Source of the DNA: an uncultured bacterium
GTDB lineage: Bacteria; Spirochaetota; UBA4802; UB4802
DNA: 64,000 bases
Direction: 5' to 3'
Assembly: GCA_937920495.1 (NCBI GenBank)
Contig: CALEUQ010000017.1
Location: forward strand, 29,769 to 93,768
Part shown: piece after piece, positions 1 through 9,539 of the stretch
How the letters are laid out: the number at the start of each line of letters is the position of its first letter
Position numbering within the stretch: position 1 is the first letter of the stretch
Notes under the pieces: model-generated
Seen by the model: the letters and a program-made list of their open reading frames with translations, nothing else
Databases searched by the model: none
What the model was told of the DNA's origin: nothing
Program-made: the position numbers and the translations under genes

Positions 1-1215
1 CTGGGGCTTTCTGCAATCATTCCGGGTTTCCCTAAGATTACGCTTATTCTGCTTGCGTTAGGAATTGGTGCATTGGGGTATCTCTTAAAACAAACTGAAG
101 AAGAACAAATAGAAAAAACAAAGATTGAGCAGAAAGAAGCAGCATTAAAGACACATAAACCGGAATCGGTTATACCGCTCATTCAGGTTGATCCTCTTGA
201 AGTTGAAATTGGTTACAGTCTTATACCATTGGCTGATCCTGATCAGGGAGGGACACTGCTTGATAGGATAACCAATATACGCAGACGCAGTGCACTGGAA
301 ATGGGGCTCATAGTACCGCCAATCCGTATACGAGACAATATGGAACTTGCACCACAGGATTATTCCATTTTAATTAAGGGTGTTGAGGTTGGACATGGCA
401 GCCTGCAGGTAGGCAAGCTTATGGCAATGGATCCGGGTACTGTGGAGGAAAAAATTGAAGGTGTTGAATTTACCGAACCTGTGTTTAACCTTAAAGCAAT
501 ATGGATTGACCCTGATAACAGGGATATTGCTGAACGCAGAGGATATACTGTTGTAGATTGTCCAACCATCATTGCCACGCATCTCACTGAAATAATACGC
601 AGGCATGCGGATGAAATTCTTGGCAGGCAGGAGGTGCAACAGCTTATTGATACAATAAAGAATGACTATCCAGCTGTGGTTAACGAACTGGTAGGTGAAA
701 AGAAGCTTAGTATTGGTGAAATACAGAAAGTATTGCAGAACTTACTTCGTGAACGTGTTTCAATACGCAATATGGTTACCATTCTTGAAACGCTTGCAAG
801 CTATTCTGACTATACCAAAGATATAGGATTGTTGACTGAATACGTGCGTGTTGCATTGGCACGCCAGATATGCAGGGAATATGCTGATAAAAATAATACA
901 CTTTCAGTAATTACAGTAGATCCAGAGATAGAAACAATAATTAGATCATCAATTCATGAGGATCCGGTTGAAGGAAGAATTGTGAGCCTTGATCCGGATA
1001 CGCATAGAGAGGTGCTGGATAGTTTGCTAAGTTCATATTCAAAGGCACGGAGTGCAGGATTTGCGCCAGTGTATTTAGTTTCACCACATATTAGAAGTGT
1101 TCTGTTTACATTACTTGAAAGGGAAGTACCCGATCCGGTTGTTCTTTCATATAATGAAATTGTGCCCGAGATAAGAGTTAACGTTATAGGTACTGCGTTG
1201 TTACGGGCAGCATGA
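1..1215 (+). CDS. flhA: Flagellar export protein FlhA, C-terminal part (5' end outside window)
   Basis: The frame is open from base 1, so the ATG at 73 in the ORF track is internal. The visible 404 residues cover the last membrane segment (PGFPK followed by a hydrophobic stretch) and the whole cytoplasmic domain. FlhA is about 700 residues, so roughly 300 are missing upstream. FlhA is the large inner-membrane subunit of the flagellar type III export gate; its cytoplasmic domain docks chaperone-substrate complexes. The conserved stretch around VIPLIQVDPLEVEIGYSL and the terminal VLSYNEI segment are typical. It is followed 33 bp later by flhF, the usual order in spirochaetes. Confidence 0.95.
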   Translation: MGLSAIIPGFPKITLILLALGIGALGYLLKQTEEEQIEKTKIEQKEAALKTHKPESVIPLIQVDPLEVEIGYSLIPLADPDQGGTLLDRITNIRRRSALEMGLIVPPIRIRDNMELAPQDYSILIKGVEVGHGSLQVGKLMAMDPGTVEEKIEGVEFTEPVFNLKAIWIDPDNRDIAERRGYTVVDCPTIIATHLTEIIRRHADEILGRQEVQQLIDTIKNDYPAVVNELVGEKKLSIGEIQKVLQNLLRERVSIRNMVTILETLASYSDYTKDIGLLTEYVRVALARQICREYADKNNTLSVITVDPEIETIIRSSIHEDPVEGRIVSLDPDTHREVLDSLLSSYSKARSAGFAPVYLVSPHIRSVLFTLLEREVPDPVVLSYNEIVPEIRVNVIGTALLRAA

Positions 1216-1248
1216 TATAATAAAAATTAAAATGAGAGGTGTTTTACA

Positions 1249-2556
1249 ATGAGATACGTAAAAATTAAAGCACGCACCTATAATGAAGCAATGATGAAAC
1301 TCAAGATGGAGCATGGTGATGATGCTATACCTATCAGCCATAAAAATGTTAAAGAAGGTGGTTTCTTCAATACAGGCTTGTTTGCAAGGGATTTTGTTGA
1401 ATTAACTGCAGCCATACCTGATGTAAAGCCTGCTAAATTAAAGCCAAAGAAGAATATTGACTTAACTGTTGGAACTAATGACAATATAAACGAGCTTTTA
1501 AAGCAGGTTATAGAAAAACCTGAAAGTGAGCCTCATAAAAAACTGAATACGGGGCTGGAACAGCTTTTAACACAGAGTATATTGCAATCAAAAAAACAGG
1601 AAGATGTTAAACCTGTCACAAAGCCTGCAGAAGAACAAAAAGTTGAAACAGCTGACACTTCATACATTAAATTAGAAAAAGAATTTAATGAATTAAAAGC
1701 ATTACTTATGAATCTTGTTGAGCAAAAACAGGAAAGGTTGTCATCTAATATATGCCAGGATAGTAGCGATATATATTTTAAACCTTATAAGGAGATTCTG
1801 CGTAAAAATGATATGGACGATGAAGAATGTAACTCGCTTTTAGATGAAGTAAAACGCAATGTAAGTAGTGAAGATATGAAAGATAAGTATAAGATTGAAA
1901 AGACATTGCGTGAACTTATAAAAAGCAGGATAGTGGTGAGTGGTCCTATTGACAGGGGTAAAAGAAAGAGGGTATTGATGTTTGTAGGCCCAACAGGGGT
2001 TGGCAAAACAACAACAATGGCAAAATTAGGTGCCATACTGTCTCTGCGGCAGGGTTTGAAGGTGTCCTTTATTACAATTGATAATTATCGCATTGCAGCA
2101 ACTGAGCAGCTTAAAAAATATGCTGAAATAATGCGAATACCAATTCATGTTGTAACCGACCCGGCAGATTTTAAAGAAATAGTTGAAAATGAAAAAGCTG
2201 ACATTATAATGGTAGACACATCGGGAAGAAGTCATAGAAATGATTTAAAGATTGCCGAAATAAAAAATTTTGTTGATAACTGTACCTGTGAGATTATGAA
2301 GATACTGTGTGTAAGTGCCAACACAAAACGCAGCGACCTGGTTGATGTTTTCAAAGCGTATGATATTCTTCATATTGATAGTGTGATAATTACAAAGGTT
2401 GATGAAACATCATATATTGGTAATGTTATCTCTGTAGCCGATAAGTATAATAAGCCTATATCATATATTACCAATGGGCAGGAAGTTCCAAATGATATAG
2501 CTATTGCTGAACCCGATATGATGGTGAATATGATACTGGAATCAACTATGCGGTAA
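1249..2556 (+). CDS. flhF: Flagellar biosynthesis SRP-family GTPase FlhF
   Basis: 435 residues. The N-terminus (MRYVKIKARTYNEAM) is the typical FlhF start, followed by a low-complexity linker rich in Lys/Glu and then an SRP-type NG domain. G1 is GPTGVGKTTT near residue 247, the G3 region reads VDTSGRS where most SRP GTPases have DTAGR, and G4 is TKVDET. FlhF sets the site and number of flagella with FlhG. A GAGAGGTG Shine-Dalgarno precedes the ATG. It lies between flhA and flhG as part of the flagellar operon. Confidence 0.95.
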   Translation: MRYVKIKARTYNEAMMKLKMEHGDDAIPISHKNVKEGGFFNTGLFARDFVELTAAIPDVKPAKLKPKKNIDLTVGTNDNINELLKQVIEKPESEPHKKLNTGLEQLLTQSILQSKKQEDVKPVTKPAEEQKVETADTSYIKLEKEFNELKALLMNLVEQKQERLSSNICQDSSDIYFKPYKEILRKNDMDDEECNSLLDEVKRNVSSEDMKDKYKIEKTLRELIKSRIVVSGPIDRGKRKRVLMFVGPTGVGKTTTMAKLGAILSLRQGLKVSFITIDNYRIAATEQLKKYAEIMRIPIHVVTDPADFKEIVENEKADIIMVDTSGRSHRNDLKIAEIKNFVDNCTCEIMKILCVSANTKRSDLVDVFKAYDILHIDSVIITKVDETSYIGNVISVADKYNKPISYITNGQEVPNDIAIAEPDMMVNMILESTMR

Positions 2557-2566
2557 GGAGGGCACC

Positions 2567-3448
2567 TTGGATCAGGCTGCAAATTTACGGAGATTAGTAA
2601 TACAAAATAATGCTACTCGTAAAACCAAAACAATAGCTATTACCAGTGGCAAAGGTGGAGTTGGCAAAACAAGTGTAGCGGTTAGCCTTGCTATAGCACT
2701 TGCTAAAAGAAATTTTTCTGTTACATTGTTAGATGCTGACCTTGGGCTTGCTAATGTGAATGTTGTATTGGGTATTATACCAAAATACAATCTTTACCAT
2801 GTGATTAAAGGAAAGAAAAAATTAGAGGAGATAATTATTGATGTCCCTGAAGGGATAAAGATAATCGCCGGTGCTTCAGGATTCCATCAGCTTGCAAATT
2901 TAGATGTTAAACAGCGAGAATATTTTATCAAGTCACTATCGGAACTCAATGATGATGATTACATGATCATCGATACCGGTGCAGGTATTTCACAAAACGT
3001 GCTAAGTTTCTTGGTGGCTTCAGATGAAGTGATAGTTGTTACTACGCCAGAGCCTACGGCAATCACAGATGCATACGGTACCATTAAGGCAATTGCAGCC
3101 AATGATCCTGAGAAAACGGTTAAACTTCTGGTAAATAGGGCGCAAACGGTAACTGAGGCAAAGAAGGTGGCTCAGAGGGTAATTAATATTGCAGGGCAGT
3201 TTTTAAATATTAAAGTTGATAATTTAGGGTTTATATTTGATGATATGTATGTTGCCAAGTCGATACGGAATCAAAAACCGTTTATAGTGAGCTATCCTAA
3301 ATCAAAAGCTTCAACCTGTGTTGAAATTATCGCTGACAGGGTTGCAAATATTGAGTCAGATACCGATAGGGGCACAGGGATGCTAAGCTTCTTTAGAAGA
3401 TTTTTTGGTCACTATGAGTCTGAGAATGAGGAGGATTCACTTCAATAG
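2567..3448 (+). CDS. flhG: Flagellum number regulator FlhG (MinD-like ATPase)
   Basis: 293 residues, starting at TTG; an AAGGAGGGCACC ribosome site sits just upstream, 10 bp after the flhF stop. The deviant Walker A of the MinD/ParA class is present (SGKGGVGKT near residue 27), as are LLDADLGLANVNVVLG and the IIDTGAG Walker B region. FlhG acts with FlhF to limit flagellar number. The family usually has an N-terminal FlhF-activating segment and a C-terminal amphipathic helix; the tail here ends in an acidic stretch after FFRRFFGHY, which could be the membrane-binding helix. Confidence 0.93.
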   Translation: MDQAANLRRLVIQNNATRKTKTIAITSGKGGVGKTSVAVSLAIALAKRNFSVTLLDADLGLANVNVVLGIIPKYNLYHVIKGKKKLEEIIIDVPEGIKIIAGASGFHQLANLDVKQREYFIKSLSELNDDDYMIIDTGAGISQNVLSFLVASDEVIVVTTPEPTAITDAYGTIKAIAANDPEKTVKLLVNRAQTVTEAKKVAQRVINIAGQFLNIKVDNLGFIFDDMYVAKSIRNQKPFIVSYPKSKASTCVEIIADRVANIESDTDRGTGMLSFFRRFFGHYESENEEDSLQ

Positions 3449-3557
3449 GTACCAGTAAAAGTGTACGTTAATTATTACTTGATTTAATTAAACTAAATTA
3501 CTATTTTTGAAATAGTAAAGGTTTAATAACAAGAAATTAAAACGGATATAATAAAAA

Positions 3558-4106
3558 ATGTTATTAAATGTAAAAATGTTCAGGATTTCATTAGAAGGGA
3601 AGGTATCAATAGTTTTTGGTATACTTGCTTTTTTTGTTTCGTTGTTATTTGGCATTATAGTGGGTAACAAAATTAGCATTTTATTTAGCAGAATACTTTT
3701 TTTTACGGTTGTATATGCAGCTCTCGGATACGGTTCAATATTAATAATAAAACATCTTGTGCCTGAAGTATATGAGATATTGAAAGAGTCTTTAGAATTT
3801 TCAAAAGGAAATACAAGCCAGGAAGAATATGTAACTGTGAAACCTGATGGGACCAGCACTGTTAAGGAACAAGGAGCTACAGGTGAAGAGGTGTATACTG
3901 ATACATCTGTATCAGGACCATCAGATATGTCATATAGTGAAGCCTTTACACCACTTGAAGCAAAAGATTTTACAAATTTGAGTACTAATGATAGTAAACC
4001 AAAGAAGATGGGAAAACATATTGTACTTGACGATAAAAAGATTCAGTACGAACCAAAGATAATGGCAGAAGCTATACGAACTATGCTCAAACGTGATAAG
4101 GATTAA
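3558..4106 (+). CDS. Membrane protein of unknown function in the flagellar operon
   Basis: 182 residues with no family I recognise. Two hydrophobic segments lie at about residues 13-35 and 42-62, followed by a soluble tail rich in Ser/Thr/Glu. The tail ends in a basic segment (PKIMAEAIRTMLKRDKD), with the conserved-looking phrase KHIVLDDKKIQYEPKIMAEAIRTM. It sits between flhG and fliA, where spirochaete flagellar operons usually carry a lineage-specific small membrane protein. The start is uncertain: ATG 3558 and in-frame ATG 3576 both lack a good Shine-Dalgarno. A flagellar role is inferred from position only. Confidence 0.75.
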   Translation: MLLNVKMFRISLEGKVSIVFGILAFFVSLLFGIIVGNKISILFSRILFFTVVYAALGYGSILIIKHLVPEVYEILKESLEFSKGNTSQEEYVTVKPDGTSTVKEQGATGEEVYTDTSVSGPSDMSYSEAFTPLEAKDFTNLSTNDSKPKKMGKHIVLDDKKIQYEPKIMAEAIRTMLKRDKD

Positions 4107-4124
4107 TTTAAATAACGAGGTTGT

Positions 4125-4925
4125 ATGGCAAATAAAAAATTTCAGGAATTTGATGCAATTGATGAAGATGAACTCTGGAAACGTTATACCAAGACACATG
4201 ATCAGGCAATAAGAGACTATTTTGTAGTGAAGTATGCTCCATTAGTAAAGTATGTTGCAGGCAAAATTGCCATGGGAATGCCAAGTTCAATAGAATTTGA
4301 TGATCTTGTTTCATATGGTGTGTTTGGGCTGATTGATGCAATAACAAAATTTGATCCTGAACGGGGTATCAAATTCAAAACGTATGCTATGACCAGAATA
4401 CGGGGTTCAATTTTTGATGAACTGCGCTCTATAGACTGGATACCACGTTCAATACGTCAGAAAGCCAAACAGATAGAACAGGCAATAGCCGACCTTGAAA
4501 ACAAATTAGGAAGGACAGTTGAGGATGAAGAGATAGCAAAGGAGTTGGGAGTTACTGTTGAGGAATTCCAATCTTTGCTTAATAAACTCAGTGGAACAGC
4601 GATGTTATCATTGAATGATATATGGTATGTTGGTGATGAAAATGATGAGCTCTCAATACTGGAAACTCTTGAAGCCCCGGATACGCTAAACCCGGATGTC
4701 ATGATCGAAAAAGAAGAAATACGTGATTATATAGTTGATGCAATAAAGAAATTACCGGATAAGGAAAAAAAGGTTATTGTTCTCTATTATTATGAGGACC
4801 TAACATTAAAAGAAATAGGTGAAGTGTTAGAAGTTACTGAAAGCAGGGTGTCACAGTTGCACACAAAGGCAATCATGCGTCTTAGAGGAAGGCTGGGGAG
4901 AATTAAATCAAATATTGTTGGGTAG
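4125..4925 (+). CDS. fliA: Flagellar RNA polymerase sigma factor (sigma-28, FliA/WhiG type)
   Basis: 266 residues, full length for the family. Region 2 is clear ([17 protein letters not shown], then [18 protein letters not shown]). Region 3 follows ([14 protein letters not shown]) and region 4 carries the helix-turn-helix ([21 protein letters not shown]). It transcribes late flagellar and chemotaxis genes and is held inactive by FlgM, whose gene lies elsewhere in this window (43481-43774). The start follows AACGAGGTTGT. It sits between the unknown membrane protein and fapA in one transcriptional direction. Confidence 0.95.
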   Translation: MANKKFQEFDAIDEDELWKRYTKTHDQAIRDYFVVKYAPLVKYVAGKIAMGMPSSIEFDDLVSYGVFGLIDAITKFDPERGIKFKTYAMTRIRGSIFDELRSIDWIPRSIRQKAKQIEQAIADLENKLGRTVEDEEIAKELGVTVEEFQSLLNKLSGTAMLSLNDIWYVGDENDELSILETLEAPDTLNPDVMIEKEEIRDYIVDAIKKLPDKEKKVIVLYYYEDLTLKEIGEVLEVTESRVSQLHTKAIMRLRGRLGRIKSNIVG

Positions 4926-4982
4926 AATGTTATACGAAATATTTTAAAGTTTTTGTAATATGAAAGTATGGTAGTGTAGGTA

Positions 4983-6959
4983 ATGAAAAATTTAAAAGAA
5001 TTACTGAAAACAATACAGGATGATGAATCATCTGAAAATGAGATAGAAGTGTATGCTGATTCTGTAAAGCAGGCACTGGAGTTAGCAGCAGGTGAATTGG
5101 GTGTTGATATCTCAGAACTTGATTACCAGATTCTGGAAAAAGGCACATCGGGATTCCTTGGAATTGGCAGACAACCTTACCGTGTATTGATACGGCCAAT
5201 AATAACCCACAAAGAAGATGAAGAGGATTTTAGCGCCATAGAACAAAAACTTCATTCCATGCCCGAAGTTGATCTCAGAATAAAAGATGTTCCTAAAAAT
5301 GTTGATGGTTCTGCAAAAATACGTGTAACTAAAACGGGCATATGGTTAACAATCACACCACCCACAGGAAATGGTAGGCGCGTAGATTTATCTGATGTTT
5401 CAAATAAAATCTATGCATTGCGTATCCAGAATGCTGATATGACAAAGGTGGAAAAAGAGGTTCGCAAACCATCTGGTAAACCTGTTAAGATAGGTGATTG
5501 GGTACCTAATCCGGAATATGATGGTACAATGACAATTGAGATTACTGATGATGAGATGAAAGCCTTTGTACATTTTGTGCCACCTCGTTTTTGTGGAAGA
5601 CACATGGATGTTGAAGATGTGATTGAAGCGTTGAAACGTGCAGGTGTTGTGACCGGTATAAAGGAAGACAGGATTGCAGAATATTTAGAAAGAATGGATT
5701 ATAGCCAGCCGCTTCTGGCTGCAGAGGGAACTCCACCCAGGCATGGACGGGATGCCTATATTGACTATAAAGTCAGAATTGATAAGAGCGGAATTCAATT
5801 AGAAGAGGATGAAAAAGGTAGGGTTGATTTTAAGGACCTTGATTTACTGGAAAATGTTGTTGTTGGGCAGGTGCTGGCTGTAAAAGTACCTGCTGAAGAA
5901 GGTGTGCCAGGAAGAACAGTTACCAATAGAATTATTCCTGCCAGATCAGGTAAAGATGTACAGATAAAATATGGAAAGGGTACCATACTATCCCAGGATG
6001 GCACAGAGTTGACTGCTGAGATTAATGGCCAGGTAGTGTATCAAAATGGAAAACTCAGTGTTGAGCCAGTATATGTAGTTAAGGGCGATGTTTCCACAGA
6101 AACAGGTAATATTGTATTCTTAGGTTCGGTTATTGTAAGTGGTAGCGTTCAGGATAATTTTACAGTTAAGGCTGCTGGTAACATTGAGATCAAAGGTACC
6201 GTACAAAAAGCTAATCTTGAGGCGGAAGGTGACATCATTATACGACAGGGCATCATGGGACGAGAAGGGGCACGGATTGAATCTACCAGTGGTTCTGTCA
6301 TTGCCAAGTTTATACAAACAGCAACAGTTGTTGCTGAAAAAGATGTCATAGTGGCAGAAGGTATAGTTCATTCAAATGTTGACGCAGGTAACAGAATCAT
6401 CTGCAATGGAAGAAGAGCACGTATTGTTGGAGGTTTAATCAGAGCTGGTGAAGAAGTAAATTCCAAATTTGTTGGTTCAGATTCATTTACCAAAACAGTA
6501 GTCAGGGTTGGTATGAATCCAAAAGTACTACAGCAGCTTACCGAATTGGAAGAGAATAAAAGGACAATATCCGAGGAATTTGATAAGGTAAGGAAGGATG
6601 TAACAACGCTTACCGTACAAAAAAATAATTCTGGTGGACATTTGCCAAAGGATAAAGAAGAGCTATTAGGCAAACTTATTGGGCAAAAACAAAAATTGGA
6701 ACAGCGGCTTAATGAAATTAATCTGTCATTAGAAGAATTGAAAGCGTATCTGAATATGTTAGAACAAAAAGGTAAAGTCTGTGTAGAAAAAACCATATTT
6801 CCCGGTGTGGAGATCTATATCAAAGATAAACGTTTTAATGTAAAAGATCCCTACAATTATGTCAAGTTTGCGCTTGAGGGTGCTGATATACGGCTATCTG
6901 AATATGAACCACCGGATCTGGGAGAAGCACAGAAATTAATGATAAGGAGGAGGAGATAA
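4983..6959 (+). CDS. fapA: FapA (DUF342) flagellar assembly protein with Jag-N domain
   Basis: 658 residues. The N-terminal ~65 residues match the Jag-N fold (SVKQALELAAGELGV and KGTSGFLGIGRQPYRV). The DUF342/FapA body follows (VPAEEGVPGRTVTNRIIPAR near residue 300), with the repetitive beta-helix (NIEIKGTVQKANLEAEGDIII) around 390-480. A long coiled coil occupies about 515-600 and a basic tail ends in RRRR. FapA-type proteins are polymerising beta-helix scaffolds; in several bacteria they are needed for correct flagellar placement. The position directly after fliA is conserved in spirochaetes. Confidence 0.9.
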   Translation: MKNLKELLKTIQDDESSENEIEVYADSVKQALELAAGELGVDISELDYQILEKGTSGFLGIGRQPYRVLIRPIITHKEDEEDFSAIEQKLHSMPEVDLRIKDVPKNVDGSAKIRVTKTGIWLTITPPTGNGRRVDLSDVSNKIYALRIQNADMTKVEKEVRKPSGKPVKIGDWVPNPEYDGTMTIEITDDEMKAFVHFVPPRFCGRHMDVEDVIEALKRAGVVTGIKEDRIAEYLERMDYSQPLLAAEGTPPRHGRDAYIDYKVRIDKSGIQLEEDEKGRVDFKDLDLLENVVVGQVLAVKVPAEEGVPGRTVTNRIIPARSGKDVQIKYGKGTILSQDGTELTAEINGQVVYQNGKLSVEPVYVVKGDVSTETGNIVFLGSVIVSGSVQDNFTVKAAGNIEIKGTVQKANLEAEGDIIIRQGIMGREGARIESTSGSVIAKFIQTATVVAEKDVIVAEGIVHSNVDAGNRIICNGRRARIVGGLIRAGEEVNSKFVGSDSFTKTVVRVGMNPKVLQQLTELEENKRTISEEFDKVRKDVTTLTVQKNNSGGHLPKDKEELLGKLIGQKQKLEQRLNEINLSLEELKAYLNMLEQKGKVCVEKTIFPGVEIYIKDKRFNVKDPYNYVKFALEGADIRLSEYEPPDLGEAQKLMIRRRR

Positions 6960-6982
6960 AACGTTAATACCAGGAGAATACA

Positions 6983-7294
6983 ATGGCCATTAAACCAATA
7001 GATATGCAAACTAATATAGCACAGATAATAGAAGTTGCACGTGGAGAGCATGCACGTAATGCAGCTGTTATTGAGCAGCAACATATATTAAGCAAAGAGT
7101 CAAAGGAAAAAGCCAATATACAGAAGGAGAAGGTTGAGGAGAACAAAAAAGCGGAGCGAACAATAATTTTAAACGAAGAAAAGCAGTTTAAAAAAGGCAA
7201 ACAATTTAAGGAAGGTGAAAAAAAGGAAAAAAATGAACAACCTGAAGTGCTGGAAGATGTAAAAATGGGAAGAATTATTGATGTAAAAAAATAA
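6983..7294 (+). CDS. Small charged protein of unknown function in the flagellar operon
   Basis: 103 residues, 23 bp after fapA. The first ~30 residues (MAIKPIDMQTNIAQIIEVARGEHARN) look ordered. The rest is a highly charged Lys/Glu-rich helix, probably coiled coil or disordered, ending in MGRIIDVKK. The start has a CAGGAG ribosome site. No known domain is visible. Similar short charged proteins follow fapA in spirochaete operons, so a role with FapA is possible, but this rests on neighbourhood alone. Confidence 0.7.
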   Translation: MAIKPIDMQTNIAQIIEVARGEHARNAAVIEQQHILSKESKEKANIQKEKVEENKKAERTIILNEEKQFKKGKQFKEGEKKEKNEQPEVLEDVKMGRIIDVKK

Positions 7295-7311
7295 AAAAGG
7301 AAGTATGCGCA

Positions 7312-8154
7312 ATGCAACTTGTTATTCTCATAATGGTGAATATTTTAATAGCATCTATATTTTATCTGATTATTTCATTGAAATTAGAACGTTCAGCAAC
7401 AGAATTCCGATCAAAACGGTTGCGAAAAGAGATGGAAGAGCTTATAAATGAATTTAATCATACTGCTGAACGCAATTTATCCTTACTGGAATATAAAATT
7501 AATATATTAAGGGAATTATTAAAAAGGGCTGACGCATTGCCTTCTCTGGATATTACCATAAATGATGAAGTAGAAAAAACTGATTCAAAAAAAAGCAAGA
7601 GGAAAATACATAAGAAAAAAGAAGAAAAGATTTCAGTAGAACAAATAATTAACAAAGAAGATATACAAACAGTTTTCAATAGCCCATCTTTTGATATATC
7701 AAAAAAGGATAGCAACGAACTAAGTGATACTACACTGGTGTATCTTGAAAGAGAGAAATCCAAAAATTTTTATGAAAACAATTCCCGGGTACCAACTGTC
7801 ACACAACAGTTATCTGAGATAGCCAGGGTTCTTGTACATAAATTCAGTCAATATATTGAAAACAGGTTTAATAAAAAAGCAATTGATAATTTTGCTGTAC
7901 ATTCAAAAGATGTGCATCACATCGTCATTGAGGAATTGGATGAGTCTTGCGTGCAACCTGATGAAAAGAAAGTTGAAGCGGTAATCACTGCTAATGAAGA
8001 TGAACTGATAGCCATGTATAACGATGCTGATGATAAATATCTGATGATTGCAAAATTATACAGCCAGGGTTATCCTTTACAGGTACTATCTAAAATATCC
8101 GGTATTCCAATAGGGGAAATATCCCTTATTTTGAATCTTTCAATGAAAAAGTAG
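7312..8154 (+). CDS. N-terminally membrane-anchored protein with C-terminal HTH-like segment
   Basis: 280 residues. One N-terminal membrane helix (residues 1-23) is followed by a coiled-coil region, a Lys/Ser-rich linker, and a C-terminal ~45 residues (DKYLMIAKLYSQGYPLQVLSKISGIPIGEISLIL) that read as a helix-turn-helix. This layout resembles the DUF6115/DUF2802-type proteins found in flagellar operons of Gram-positives and spirochaetes, but I cannot confirm membership. ATG 7312 is chosen because AAAAAGGAAG lies about 9 bases upstream. It is the last unknown gene before cheR. Confidence 0.72.
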   Translation: MQLVILIMVNILIASIFYLIISLKLERSATEFRSKRLRKEMEELINEFNHTAERNLSLLEYKINILRELLKRADALPSLDITINDEVEKTDSKKSKRKIHKKKEEKISVEQIINKEDIQTVFNSPSFDISKKDSNELSDTTLVYLEREKSKNFYENNSRVPTVTQQLSEIARVLVHKFSQYIENRFNKKAIDNFAVHSKDVHHIVIEELDESCVQPDEKKVEAVITANEDELIAMYNDADDKYLMIAKLYSQGYPLQVLSKISGIPIGEISLILNLSMKK

Positions 8155-8198
8155 TATAATTAAAGTTGTATAATAGTTTGTGTGCCCGTTGGTGAGAT

Positions 8199-9059
8199 AT
8201 GATTGATTTTTCAAATATCAAGCGCTTAAATGAAGAAGAGTTTAAAAAATTTGCACAATTGATATATGATGAAAGTGGGATTTTTTTAAAAGAATCAAAA
8301 ATTACTCTTCTGTCAAACCGGTTGCGAAAACGGTTGAAGGCATTAAACCTTTCTGAATTTTCGGATTATTATAATTATATTACAAGCCTTAAGGATAAAA
8401 GCAAGGAGATTGAGCAATTACTGGATGTAGTGTCTACCAATGAAACATATTTTTTTAGAAATGAAAGGCAGTTTGATGCATTAAAAGATTATTGTATCCC
8501 GGAAATTGTTAAAAATAAAAAACAAAAAAGTCTTACCATCTGGAGTGCAGGATGTTCCACCGGAGAGGAGCCTTACACAATAGCTATCTGCGTTATGGAA
8601 TCGCGTTTGATCCTTACAGGATGGAATATTTCCATCATTGCTACAGATATTGCTCCCTCTGTTCTAGAGTTTGCTAAAATTGGCAGATACACCGGAAGGA
8701 GGATTGAAAAGGTGCCTCCTGAAATTTTAAAAAAATACTTTACACAAATGCCTGACAATCCTGAAGTGTATGAAGTAAAGGATGAGCTAAAAAAACTGGT
8801 ATCGTTTTCATATCTCAATCTCTTTAAGAATCCTTATCCAGAAAATGTTGATGTAATTTTTTGTCGTAATGTAATGATATATTTTGACCGTGCTCGCCAG
8901 AAAGAGCTTATAGCAAATTTTTATAAGGTTCTGAATCCATGGGGGTACCTTTTTATTGGCCATTCTGAAACTCTACATGCCCTGTCTGATAATTTTCAGT
9001 ATGTCAAGATAATGGATTCGCCGGTATATGTTCCCAAGGAGAAAGTAAATGGAATTTAA
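8199..9059 (+). CDS. cheR: Chemotaxis protein methyltransferase CheR
   Basis: 286 residues. The N-terminal all-helical CheR domain is followed by the SAM-binding methyltransferase domain with WSAGCSTGEEPYTIAI (near residue 112), DVIFCRNVMIYF and LFIGHSETL. It methylates glutamates on chemoreceptors. Its end overlaps the start of cheD by 11 bases, implying translational coupling. No cheB or receptor gene is in the window; a cheW lies at 39.8 kb. Confidence 0.95.
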   Translation: MIDFSNIKRLNEEEFKKFAQLIYDESGIFLKESKITLLSNRLRKRLKALNLSEFSDYYNYITSLKDKSKEIEQLLDVVSTNETYFFRNERQFDALKDYCIPEIVKNKKQKSLTIWSAGCSTGEEPYTIAICVMESRLILTGWNISIIATDIAPSVLEFAKIGRYTGRRIEKVPPEILKKYFTQMPDNPEVYEVKDELKKLVSFSYLNLFKNPYPENVDVIFCRNVMIYFDRARQKELIANFYKVLNPWGYLFIGHSETLHALSDNFQYVKIMDSPVYVPKEKVNGI

Positions 9060-9528
9060 ACTTATTACTGTTCCGATAGCAGATTATAAGGTTTCAAAAT
9101 CTCCTGATATATTACGCACAATCTTAGGGTCCTGTGTGGGAATATGCCTGTATGACCCTGAAAATAAAATTGGCGGGCTTGCACATATAATGTTACCGGA
9201 AAATAATGATACATCATCAAATCCTAAAAAATATGCCGATAGTGCGATAGCTCTTATGATTGATGAATTGCGTAATAATGGTGCAAATATTGAACATCTG
9301 GTTGCTAAAATTGCCGGTGGTGCTTCAATGTTCAAGATGCCAGAGAATTCATTCATTGGCTCAATAGGAATCAATAATGTTCAAAAAGTAAAAGAAGTAT
9401 TGAATCACTATCATATTACTGTTCTTGGCGAGGATGTGTATGGTGATTATGGTAGAACCGTAGATTTTTTCCTTGAAACAGGAAAGTTGAAAATCAAGTC
9501 TCTGGGACGCGAAGATAAGGAAATATAG
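9049..9528 (+). CDS. cheD: Chemoreceptor glutamine deamidase CheD
   Basis: 159 residues. The catalytic Cys lies in GSCVGICLYD (near residue 27) and the catalytic His in GGLAHIMLPE, both in the usual order, with GGASMF and GRTVDFFLETG after them. CheD deamidates receptor glutamines and in other bacteria interacts with CheC. AAGGAG lies 7 bases before the ATG, within cheR. Confidence 0.94.
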   Translation: MEFKLITVPIADYKVSKSPDILRTILGSCVGICLYDPENKIGGLAHIMLPENNDTSSNPKKYADSAIALMIDELRNNGANIEHLVAKIAGGASMFKMPENSFIGSIGINNVQKVKEVLNHYHITVLGEDVYGDYGRTVDFFLETGKLKIKSLGREDKEI

Positions 9529-9539
9529 CAGGTGTTTGT

